The notes under the pieces were generated by a model. The model did no database searches. It saw only the letters and a list, made by a program, of their open reading frames with translations, and was not told the origin of the DNA. DNA of 35,090 nucleotides, taken from contig QZKR01000073.1 of NCBI GenBank assembly GCA_003598065.1, positions 1 through 35,090 of the forward strand, in the 5' to 3' direction. Both the position numbers and the translations under genes were made by a program. Below, one piece after another: positions 1 through 8,098 of this stretch (the stretch's first letter is position 1; every line of letters begins with the position of its first letter). This DNA comes from Myxococcales bacterium. Its GTDB lineage: Bacteria; Myxococcota_A; SURF-8.

Positions 1-3000
1 ATGAAATCCAGGCGGCCGGCGGCATCGACGATCAGCGCCTCGGCGATCGGCCGTTCGGCGACGAGGTCGCGCAGGACGACCTCGGCCCCCGCCACGGCGT
101 TTTCCATCTGCACGGCGAAGTCATCCTTGGTGAGAAGATACAGCCGTTCGCCCTCGTCCGTGCGCGCGATCAGAAGTTCCCGGTCCGTCTGGCCTTCGGC
201 GGCCTTGAGTTCGGGCGCATTTTCGTCGTATTCCTTGGACTGGACGATTTCCCGCTGGACGTCGGCGAGCCGGAAATACTGAAACGCCAGCGCCGAGCCG
301 CCGAACTGGGCGGCCATGCGGCCCCGGCGGTTGTTGACCACCGACATCTCGCGCAGCGTGTCCGGATCCTTGCCGCCGGCGGCGGCGAGCAGTTCGTCCA
401 TCAGGGCGTATTTCTCGTCCAGTTTCGCCTTGGCGGCGGCGAATTGCTTCAAATCCTCCAGAATCAGATCGCGCAGCGCCGCGTTGACCTCGCGTTCGCG
501 GCGCGAATCGAAGCCCATCGGCGAAAGCGACAGATCGGGACCGATGGCGAGGCGGATGAACTCGCCGGTGGGGCGCGTGCCATATTGATCGAGAAGCGCC
601 AGCGCCGCATTCAGCTTGGCGACGGCGGCGGCGCGATCGCCCAGGGCCATGAAGTTCAGCGCCACCGAACGCGTCAACGCCGCCAGCGCGTTAGTCTGGC
701 CCACTTCGGTGAAGGTCTTCATCGACTGCTCGAAGAAGCGCGTCGAGGTGTCGTAGTTGCCCTGCTGCTGGTAGTTCAAAGCGAGACGGGCGATGATTTC
801 GGCTTCGAGCACGCGATTTTTCAAGGCTCGCGCCACGACCAGCGCGGCTTCGAAATGGTCGCTCGCCTCTTCGTAACGATTAAGATTGAACGCGGCGCGG
901 CCGAAGTTCAGATGATAAACGGCCTCCTGCCGCGGATCGAGGAAGGTCATGCCGAGCGATTCCCGCTCTCTGAAGTAATCGTAGGCGTATTTCCAGGTGT
1001 TGCCGAGCTGGGAGAATACGTTGCCCAGGTTGTGCAGGACGTCGGCCTCGGTCCGCAGATCGTCGCCGCGATCGTTGAGCGAATAAGCCTCCGCGTAAGC
1101 ATCCACCGCTTCTTCCAGCCAACCGGAGACGAAGTCTCCGAAGTAACGCTCGCGCATTTCGTAGATCCAGCCGAGCGTGAGATAGGGATAGGGGCTTTGC
1201 GCGTCCAGTCCGACGGCCGTTTGCAGCAATTCCTCGGCGTCGTCGAGATCGCCTTCGGAGAGGCTCTTTTTCCAGGTGTAGAGGTAGCCAAGCCCGTAGT
1301 GGCCGACGAAGCTGCCGGCGTCGGCGTCGATCATCTCCTCGTAGGTTTTCTCCAATTCGTCGAAACGGCCGTCCTGCACGCCGAAATAAATCAGGCGGCG
1401 GTGAGCCTGAACGGCGTTGGGCTCGAAACGGATGACGTCGGCGTAACTCTTTTTCGCCACCGCCCGATCGTTCTCCATTTCCTCCTGCAGCGCCTTGAGC
1501 AGCGCGAGCGCGATATACTCGCGACGCGCCCGTTCGTAATTCGTGTGGCCGCGCGGGTACAAATGGGTGAGTTGCTCGTAGTTCTGCAACGCGCCGGCGT
1601 AGTAGGCGCCGGCCTCGACGAAACGGCCCTCGGCGCGCAGGCGGCTGGAGAGCGTCATGGCATACCGCCCGAGGGCGAAGGTCGCTTCGGTGACTTCTCG
1701 CCTGTGGTCCAGGTAGCTGACGGCTACGGTTTCCATCGCCTGAATGGCGAGATCGAGGCGATCCATCGCCTCGTAGAGCCGGCCGATTTTGATCTGCAGG
1801 GTTGCGCCGAGAAGAGGGTATTGCGGATAGCGGTCGATGATTCGCCGCAGGGCGCGCACCAGACGCTCGTCCGCCATCCGCTCGCCCTTGCTTATTTGCG
1901 CCTTGCGCCATTCCTCCGGGTAGCGTTTGCGGTCGGCGTTGAACTCCGGCGGATTCACCAAAACCTGGATTTCCGGGTCTTCGGAGATCTGCTTGCGATG
2001 CTCGGCGGCAATGGCGTCGATCGTCACCAGAAGCCATTTCTCGAACTCGGGATATTCGGCGAAGAGCGTGAGGTAGTAGGCCACTTGCAGATCGACGGTG
2101 CGAAGGCGTGCGAAAATCTGGCCCAGCCGGACCTTGGCCTCGACGCCTTCCTCGCGCTGCTCGGCATAATCCCGCGTGACGCGCTCGTAAGCCGCGATCG
2201 CCTTGGCGTCGTCGCCCAGCAACCGCTGCATGTCGCCGCGCCGCAGCAAGACGTAGGCGGACACGCGGCGATGATCGGAATAACGCGCCTCCACCGCATC
2301 GAGTCCGGCCAATGCGGCCTCCACCTGCGCCCGTTCCAAGCGTTGACCGGTTGCGACTTCCAGCCCTTTTGTTTTTTCCGCCTCCCAGACGGCGAGGTCC
2401 ACCCGCGCCAGGCCCTGCCAGTCGCCCTGCGCCGTCTCGAACGCATCGAGCTTTTCAAGGTTGTTGAACTGCTTGTCGTACCAGCCTTTCTCGCGGTCGA
2501 TGCGCGCGGACTCATAGTAGGCTTGCTGCTCTTCTTCCGCGCCGGGAAAATTGCGCACTTCCCGCAAGGCGAAAAGCTGGTCGTAGGGATCTTCTTGCCC
2601 GAGGGCGAAGGCGAGCTGGTCGGCGGCCGAATCGAAGCGGGGCATCAACCCCGCCAGGGGCTGCAGCCAGACGTCGAGATTGCCGCTCCGAACGGTGGTG
2701 AACACGAGACCCGAAGCGTGCGCCTGGAGGAAGAGGTGCGTCGTGCGGCCCGAAGCCGCCTGCACCGCGTAGCGGCTTGCTTCGCGCTTCGGATCGGCCC
2801 AGGCCTCGGCCAGCGGGATGCGCCAGACGGTGCCGTTTTCCTCTTTCTCCAGCCGTTGGCCGGGTTGCGTATAGTAGAACACGACGAGGAAAAGGTTCTT
2901 GCCGTCCGGCGAGAAGCTGGGATAGCCGCACTGATAGCCGCCGAAGGAAAGGATCTTCGCCTTGCCGTCGGCGAGCCGCTGCAAGGCGAGGTCGTACACG

Positions 3001-3647
3001 CCGTTGTCGTTGCGCAGCACGTAAGCCAGCATCGCGCCGTCGGGCGAGACGGCGGGGTGCGTGGCGCCGGGCTTGGAAAGCGGCTCGACTTTCTTGTCCT
3101 TCAACCACAGCCGCACGATGCGCGGATGGCCTTCCGGTCCGGAGGCGACAAAAAGGCTTTTGCCGTCCGGCGCGAAAACGGGGAAGGCGTCGGCCGTGGA
3201 GCGGTCGGTCAAAACTTCGACGTCGTCGCCGTCGCTGTCCATGAGGAATACGTCGCCGGTCACGTCGTCGCGCCCGGAAACGAAGGCGATCGTTTCGCCG
3301 TCGGGCGAGAAGACGGGCATCGTATCGGCGGCGGCGTGGGTCGTGAGCCGTTGGGGAATGCCGGTGGCGAGGTCCTTGAGCCAGATGTCGAGGTTGCCTT
3401 TCTGATTGCTGGCGTATACGAGCTTCAACCCGTCCGGCGAGAGGCGGCCGTATATTTCGTCGGAGGAGAAAGAGGTCAACTCCGTGGGCCGACCCATCTC
3501 CGATGCGGGCGGAACGGCCTTGAACTTGTCCAAAAGAACAGGTTTGATAAACAAGCCCTTGACCGTCGCGCAGCCGCAAAAAAGCGCAGCGGCGGCGAGC
3601 GCCAAGGCGATGCGGCGGAAAACGTCATGGAGGCGGGAGGGGCGCAT
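1..3647 (-). CDS. PD40 beta-propeller / TPR lipoprotein, probable CHAT protein (3' end outside window)
   Basis: About 1215 codons are visible and the frame runs off the left edge. The ATG at 3647 has AAGGAG eight bases upstream. A basic start and Ala/Leu core lead to a lipobox ending at Cys26 (F-C-G-C), so export and lipidation are likely. Residues ~60-290 carry five PD40 (TolB/WD40-like) repeats, each marked by S/A-P-D-G, giving an apparent propeller. From ~290 to ~1050 the protein is helical with degenerate TPR units (for example the NLGNVFSQLGN-type and GLGYLYTWKKS-type segments). The last visible part, after a coiled region, resembles the start of a CHAT (caspase-like) domain: a strand ending in L-I-V-D-A-A-G-R-L-D-F just before the edge; this is inference and the His/Cys dyad would lie outside. 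It is last of the visible operon, 12 bases after the DUF1318 gene. Likely a periplasmic or outer-membrane scaffold; no substrate can be named. Confidence 0.85.
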   Translation of the reverse strand, partial: MRPSRLHDVFRRIALALAAAALFCGCATVKGLFIKPVLLDKFKAVPPASEMGRPTELTSFSSDEIYGRLSPDGLKLVYASNQKGNLDIWLKDLATGIPQRLTTHAAADTMPVFSPDGETIAFVSGRDDVTGDVFLMDSDGDDVEVLTDRSTADAFPVFAPDGKSLFVASGPEGHPRIVRLWLKDKKVEPLSKPGATHPAVSPDGAMLAYVLRNDNGVYDLALQRLADGKAKILSFGGYQCGYPSFSPDGKNLFLVVFYYTQPGQRLEKEENGTVWRIPLAEAWADPKREASRYAVQAASGRTTHLFLQAHASGLVFTTVRSGNLDVWLQPLAGLMPRFDSAADQLAFALGQEDPYDQLFALREVRNFPGAEEEQQAYYESARIDREKGWYDKQFNNLEKLDAFETAQGDWQGLARVDLAVWEAEKTKGLEVATGQRLERAQVEAALAGLDAVEARYSDHRRVSAYVLLRRGDMQRLLGDDAKAIAAYERVTRDYAEQREEGVEAKVRLGQIFARLRTVDLQVAYYLTLFAEYPEFEKWLLVTIDAIAAEHRKQISEDPEIQVLVNPPEFNADRKRYPEEWRKAQISKGERMADERLVRALRRIIDRYPQYPLLGATLQIKIGRLYEAMDRLDLAIQAMETVAVSYLDHRREVTEATFALGRYAMTLSSRLRAEGRFVEAGAYYAGALQNYEQLTHLYPRGHTNYERARREYIALALLKALQEEMENDRAVAKKSYADVIRFEPNAVQAHRRLIYFGVQDGRFDELEKTYEEMIDADAGSFVGHYGLGYLYTWKKSLSEGDLDDAEELLQTAVGLDAQSPYPYLTLGWIYEMRERYFGDFVSGWLEEAVDAYAEAYSLNDRGDDLRTEADVLHNLGNVFSQLGNTWKYAYDYFRERESLGMTFLDPRQEAVYHLNFGRAAFNLNRYEEASDHFEAALVVARALKNRVLEAEIIARLALNYQQQGNYDTSTRFFEQSMKTFTEVGQTNALAALTRSVALNFMALGDRAAAVAKLNAALALLDQYGTRPTGEFIRLAIGPDLSLSPMGFDSRREREVNAALRDLILEDLKQFAAAKAKLDEKYALMDELLAAAGGKDPDTLREMSVVNNRRGRMAAQFGGSALAFQYFRLADVQREIVQSKEYDENAPELKAAEGQTDRELLIARTDEGERLYLLTKDDFAVQMENAVAGAEVVLRDLVAERPIAEALIVDAAGRLDF

Positions 3648-3659
3648 CCTTCGGGCTCC

Positions 3660-4247
3660 TTATTTCGTCGCCTCGGACTTCGTCGTCCAGGCGCCGCCTT
3701 CGTCTTCGATTTTCGTGCCCGGCGCGCTGGTCTGGACGTTGAGCTTGTGCATGATGCTCTGCACCTGCGGATAATCCTTCATCGTCAGTTTGGGGTTGGT
3801 CGCGATGACGCGCTTCATGATGATGTCGCGATCGCGGTTTTCCTGCTCGACGAGCTTCTGGGCGAAGTCCCGATAGGCGGGATCGGTGCGCGTGCGATCG
3901 GTCTCGAAAAACTTCAACAGGCCGTTTTTGCCTTCGCCGGCCGCGCCGCGCGCCTTCATTTCCTCGACGTCGTCGGCGTTGAACTGGCGGTTCATCATCG
4001 CCATCAGCGCCTCGCGCTGGGCGGGCGGGATGGTTTTGTCCTGCAAGCCTTCGCCGCGCACGGAGCCGGCCATCACGAGATCGCGCTGCAATTCGCCGAT
4101 CGAGCCGAGCACCTGGTTTTCCAACTGCGTCTTCTCATCGACGGACATCACCTTGACGCTGACGCAGGCGGCGGCGAATCCGAAAAGCATGAGCAGCAGC
4201 GCCAGCCTTACGAGGCGCGGCGCGGTTGGATGGCGTGTCGTCGTCAT
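3660..4247 (-). CDS. YdbL-like DUF1318 lipoprotein
   Basis: A 195-residue protein with an ATG at 4247 and a GGGGAGG ribosome site nine bases upstream. The N-terminus has basic residues, a Leu-rich core and a lipobox ending A-A-C, followed by V-S-V-K-V and a T-Q-L-E-N-Q-V-L-G stretch typical of DUF1318 proteins. A later G-E-G-K-N-G-L-L segment matches the Gly/Asn-rich signature of YdbL. In Escherichia coli, ydbL lies with ydbH (AsmA-like) and the small lipoprotein gene ynbE, and these act in phospholipid traffic between membranes. Here the gene lies 20 bases after an AsmA-like gene, which supports the same partnership. Unlike E. coli YdbL this protein is itself a predicted lipoprotein, so it might combine the YnbE and YdbL roles (inference). 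The family call is fairly secure; the function rests on context. Confidence 0.8.
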   Translation of the reverse strand: MTTTRHPTAPRLVRLALLLMLFGFAAACVSVKVMSVDEKTQLENQVLGSIGELQRDLVMAGSVRGEGLQDKTIPPAQREALMAMMNRQFNADDVEEMKARGAAGEGKNGLLKFFETDRTRTDPAYRDFAQKLVEQENRDRDIIMKRVIATNPKLTMKDYPQVQSIMHKLNVQTSAPGTKIEDEGGAWTTKSEATK

Positions 4248-4267
4248 GCGTGCGTACCTCCCCGGGG

Positions 4268-7200
4268 TTAATGGTTTTCTCCGCCCTCGGCGGGCGGCGC
4301 GGCGGCCCGATCGCCGCCGGTTTCCTCGGGCTTTTCCTCCTTGAACACGGAACGGAGGATGGGATTGATGTTGAGCCGCCGGATGAGGCTTCTCTTCAGC
4401 GTGTCGTTGAGAATGTCGCCGACCGGCCACATCGCCGACAGTTCGATATCGACGTTGAGATTGCTGTAGGCGATCCAGAGGGCGACGAGATTCACTTTCG
4501 GATCGATGGCATCGACGTACCAGGCGTTGATGAGCTTGCGGTTCTTCTGGACGTTCGGGTCCTTGCCCTTCGGATCGAGGAACGCCAGAAGCTCGTCCAA
4601 CTGCTTGAGCGACAGCCGGGTGATGTCGATGCGGCCGTTGATGACTTTGTCTTTCAGGCCGAGGTCCAGTTCCAGCAGGCTTGAAATTTCGGTGTCCCGG
4701 CTCACCTCCGCCGGGTCTTTCTTGGTCAGATAGCCCAGATTCACGCCGGCGATCTGGTTTTCGATATGGATGCGGGCGTCGAACGGTTTGGGGGGAAACG
4801 ACAGCACCTGAACCATCAGCGATCCGGAAACGCCACCGCCGAGCAGATCGACGTACATGCGATTCAAGGCGAAGGTGTTGTCGGAGTACATCATGTCGAA
4901 GGCGATTTCGTTGATCGCCAGCTTGCGCTCCACGTCGCCTTCCTTTTGAGACAGCGTCACTTCATCGATGTGGAAATTCGATTCCTGTTTCAGGTACTGG
5001 CGCATGATGGTGTAGATCACGGTGCGGCTCTCGGCGTCGAAGATGCTGCGCTGTGCCTCCACCGGCATGAACGTCTGCAAATCGACGATCTGGATCAAGG
5101 GCGCCTGGGCGTCGAAATCCTTGATGTGCACTTCGGTGTGCGTCGGCTCCCTGCGGCCGTCGTCGTAAACTTTCTCGCCCGTCGTCGTACTCCAGAAATT
5201 GAACGATTCGCCGATGATCGTGCCTTCCACTCTCGCGAAGTTGCCCGGCAGCGAGCGCACCTGCGTTTTGACGCCGGCGAGGCCCGAGGCTTCCAGGCCG
5301 GAAATAAGTTTCTGTTTGCGTTTGAGGTCCAGGCCGGCGAACAACTCGACGTTGAAGTCGGGCCAGACGTCCTTGAAATTAGGCGGCTGGTAATCGGCGT
5401 TGAGCACGTCCCATACCTTGCCGGTCATCTCCAGCCGCGCGCCAAGCGCGGGCATGGCGAAGGCGAGCGTCTCCAGGTCGAGGTCCTTCATGTCTTTCAG
5501 AAGCGCCTTCACCTTGAGCGACGTGTCCTTCAGCGGCTCGCTGAACACGTCGGTTTTTTCGATCCCTCCGATTCCCATATCGACGGTGAACTGAACCTCC
5601 TCCGGAATGGCGTCGAAGTGCGCCCCGAGGGGGACGTCCACGCCCTGCGGCGTGAGATCGGCGCGGAAGGAGAAATCGGAGAGCGCCGCCTGCTTGTCGG
5701 GCGCGTCGAGGCGGTCGAGCATCGAGAAGACGCCGAGATTGGCGCGGCGTTTGGTTTGGTCGTAGTCGAACTCCATTCCGAAACGGAAACCCTTGAGCTT
5801 GGCGATGAGGTCCTTGGCGTAAACGATGTCGCCGACGTCGGCGAGGATGCCGCCTCTGAGGGTGGTGAATTTCTGCTTGAGGATGTCGCCGGCCACGTCG
5901 GCGTTGATGCCGATCCGCACCTGATCGAGCCTGGCCGCCAGGTCTTCCTTGACGATGCCGGCCGTTTCGATTCCGATCATCACGTTGGCCTGCTTGGGCG
6001 TGAAATGGATGTCGATGGGAATCGCGATATCCTTCAACGACGCCGTCTGGTCGGCTTTGTGGATGCCGGCGATGGCGAGCCCGCCGCCCACGCGCAGATC
6101 GGCAGGCTTGCCCTTGATCGTGATTTCGCCGCCGAACTGCTTCACCGCCAGCTTCTGCGCCGGATAATCGACGGAAATTTTGTCGAAGCTCAGCTTGCCG
6201 TCGAGGCTCACGGGCAGGGCGAACGGATCGCCCACGCCCGGCGGGATGGAGCCCTGCGAAGCGAAGGTCGCGCCGAACGCGCCGTCGAGCTTCAGCTTCG
6301 GCAGATCCTTGGCGATTCCCGGCGGAACCATCGCCAGAAGCTTTTTCAATTCGATCGGGCCGAGCGCCAGCTTCGCCTCGTAACGCCGCACCGCCTGCGT
6401 GGCCAGATCGATGTCGGCCTTGGCCCGAACGTCGAGCGCCACCGTGTCCGACACGTTGACGGCAAGCCGATCGACGGAGAAATGGCCGCTTTTCAGGTTC
6501 GCCGAGGCGTCCAGATCGGTGCGCAGGGAAAGGCGCGCTTCGCCGAGCGTCGGGTCGATGACAACGATCGTCGGCAGCGAAACGCCGATCTTCGCCCGCG
6601 CCTCGGCGACCTCCAGGCCGTCGGCGCGGGCGTCGATGTCGATGCGGGCGTTCTCGATCCGCGCCTGCGGCGCGCCCGCCGAGCCGATCGCCACGTATCC
6701 CGCCGCCTTCAGGGCGGGCGCATCCAGGCCTTGCGCCGCTTCAACCGGCTGCGTTGCGAGCGCCAGCTTCATATCGAGGCCGCGCAGCTTCGCCTGCGCC
6801 GGGCGGTAGTCGGCCCAGACGCCGTCGATGACCACGTCGCCGTTGAGCGTCGGCAGACCCTTCTCCAACAGTTTTGGCACCTCGCCCTTGACGGCGAGGT
6901 TTTCGATGGCCACCGTCCCGCCGAAGTCCACGCCTTCGACGAACGCCTTGGCATAAGGCGCAAACACGTCCAGCGGCAGAAATATCTTTTCCAGCAGGAC
7001 GTCGGCCGATTTCGGCGCGGTCAGCCCGACCGCGCGGGCTTTCATCTTGACCAGCTCTTCGTTGTTGAAACGAACCGAGAGGCTGCTCAGTTCCGCCGAG
7101 TCGCCGGGCATATCGGCGGCGGCGGCGAGGCTGAGCCGCAGATCGACGGGCGCCAAGGGCCATTCCGTTTCCAGCTTTTTGGTGGCCACGCGCAACTCGA

Positions 7201-8098
7201 TGCTCGTCGTCGCTTTGGGCGTCAGCACCTGATCGGCGGAGATTTTGATAGCGAGGGCCACGAGCACGTCGGCCACAACCTTCATCGGCTCCCGCTGCTC
7301 GATGTGGATGTTGGCGGCTTCGGGGTCGTCGCCGGCGATGTTCACCTCGACGTCGAAATGGCTGTCCTGCTGGCTGAAATGACCCGATACTCCCACGTCG
7401 AGACGCCTAAAATCGATCGTGCGCTGGCCGTCGTCCACCCAGGCGGTGAAATTGCGCAAGGCGAATTCGTTGAGCACGATCTTGAAATCGGACGGCTCGC
7501 CCGGCGGCTCCTCCGGTTCAGGCGGCGGCTCCGGCTCCGGCGGCGCTTCCGACTTGGGAAGGCTTTCCAGGAGCGCGATCACGTTCAGCTTGCCGTTCTT
7601 CGTTTCGATGTTGACGTGCGGCGAATCGATGAGCACCTGATCGACGATGAACGTATTCTCGTTCAGGCTCCAGGGGGCGTAACGCACGACGAGCTTTTTG
7701 GCGACGAGGATGGGCTTGTCGTAGCCGGCGGGAGGCCCCAGAGCGAAGTCGTTGATTTCGAGGCCCGAGAAAATGGAGTAGTCCATATGCCCGGCGGACA
7801 TATCAAGCTTCATGTCGTCGCGCAGGTATTCCACGGCCCGGTCTTTGGCCCGATTGATCGGGAAGAAGATCACAGCCGCCAGGACGAGACCGACGACGAA
7901 GAACAGGATCAGACTCAGCCAGCCGAGTCCCTTCAGCGGCCAGCGCCACAGCCGGCTGAGCTTCGAGCGCGGCTTCGCCGGCTTGGGAGCTTTAGCGCGA
8001 CGCCGGAACGGCGGCCAACGGCGGCGCGGAGCCGGCGGCGTTGGTTCGACCGGCGGGGGAGTCTCGCCGTTTTCAGGCGTCGTCGGGATGTCGCTCAC
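4268..8098 (-). CDS. AsmA/YdbH-like intermembrane bridge protein
   Basis: 1276 residues. The start is a GTG at 8098 preceded by GGAG at six bases; it overlaps the upstream stop by four bases (GTGA), implying translational coupling. Residues 1-50 are Pro/Arg-rich and probably cytoplasmic, residues ~56-79 form one membrane helix, and the rest is a long periplasmic body of alternating strands (L-x-L-x-G-x-V/I-D patterns) typical of AsmA-like lipid-transfer grooves. A Pro/Glu-rich linker lies near residues 185-205. The C-terminal ~200 residues (GRIDITRLSLKQLDELLAF, then R-R-L-N-I-N-P-I-L) are a conserved cap-like region. Family members YhdP, TamB and YdbH move phospholipids to the outer membrane in E. 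coli. The following DUF1318 gene favours a YdbH-type assignment, which I rate as likely rather than certain. Confidence 0.8.
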   Translation of the reverse strand: MSDIPTTPENGETPPPVEPTPPAPRRRWPPFRRRAKAPKPAKPRSKLSRLWRWPLKGLGWLSLILFFVVGLVLAAVIFFPINRAKDRAVEYLRDDMKLDMSAGHMDYSIFSGLEINDFALGPPAGYDKPILVAKKLVVRYAPWSLNENTFIVDQVLIDSPHVNIETKNGKLNVIALLESLPKSEAPPEPEPPPEPEEPPGEPSDFKIVLNEFALRNFTAWVDDGQRTIDFRRLDVGVSGHFSQQDSHFDVEVNIAGDDPEAANIHIEQREPMKVVADVLVALAIKISADQVLTPKATTSIELRVATKKLETEWPLAPVDLRLSLAAAADMPGDSAELSSLSVRFNNEELVKMKARAVGLTAPKSADVLLEKIFLPLDVFAPYAKAFVEGVDFGGTVAIENLAVKGEVPKLLEKGLPTLNGDVVIDGVWADYRPAQAKLRGLDMKLALATQPVEAAQGLDAPALKAAGYVAIGSAGAPQARIENARIDIDARADGLEVAEARAKIGVSLPTIVVIDPTLGEARLSLRTDLDASANLKSGHFSVDRLAVNVSDTVALDVRAKADIDLATQAVRRYEAKLALGPIELKKLLAMVPPGIAKDLPKLKLDGAFGATFASQGSIPPGVGDPFALPVSLDGKLSFDKISVDYPAQKLAVKQFGGEITIKGKPADLRVGGGLAIAGIHKADQTASLKDIAIPIDIHFTPKQANVMIGIETAGIVKEDLAARLDQVRIGINADVAGDILKQKFTTLRGGILADVGDIVYAKDLIAKLKGFRFGMEFDYDQTKRRANLGVFSMLDRLDAPDKQAALSDFSFRADLTPQGVDVPLGAHFDAIPEEVQFTVDMGIGGIEKTDVFSEPLKDTSLKVKALLKDMKDLDLETLAFAMPALGARLEMTGKVWDVLNADYQPPNFKDVWPDFNVELFAGLDLKRKQKLISGLEASGLAGVKTQVRSLPGNFARVEGTIIGESFNFWSTTTGEKVYDDGRREPTHTEVHIKDFDAQAPLIQIVDLQTFMPVEAQRSIFDAESRTVIYTIMRQYLKQESNFHIDEVTLSQKEGDVERKLAINEIAFDMMYSDNTFALNRMYVDLLGGGVSGSLMVQVLSFPPKPFDARIHIENQIAGVNLGYLTKKDPAEVSRDTEISSLLELDLGLKDKVINGRIDITRLSLKQLDELLAFLDPKGKDPNVQKNRKLINAWYVDAIDPKVNLVALWIAYSNLNVDIELSAMWPVGDILNDTLKRSLIRRLNINPILRSVFKEEKPEETGGDRAAAPPAEGGENH

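Noticed and set aside
444..4271. A plus-strand open frame of over 1200 codons opposite the PD40-TPR and DUF1318 genes
   Set aside because: It is the antisense of real genes in a GC-rich region. The minus-strand proteins have signal peptides, PD40 repeats and ribosome sites, while the plus-strand product has no recognisable domain and no start signal.
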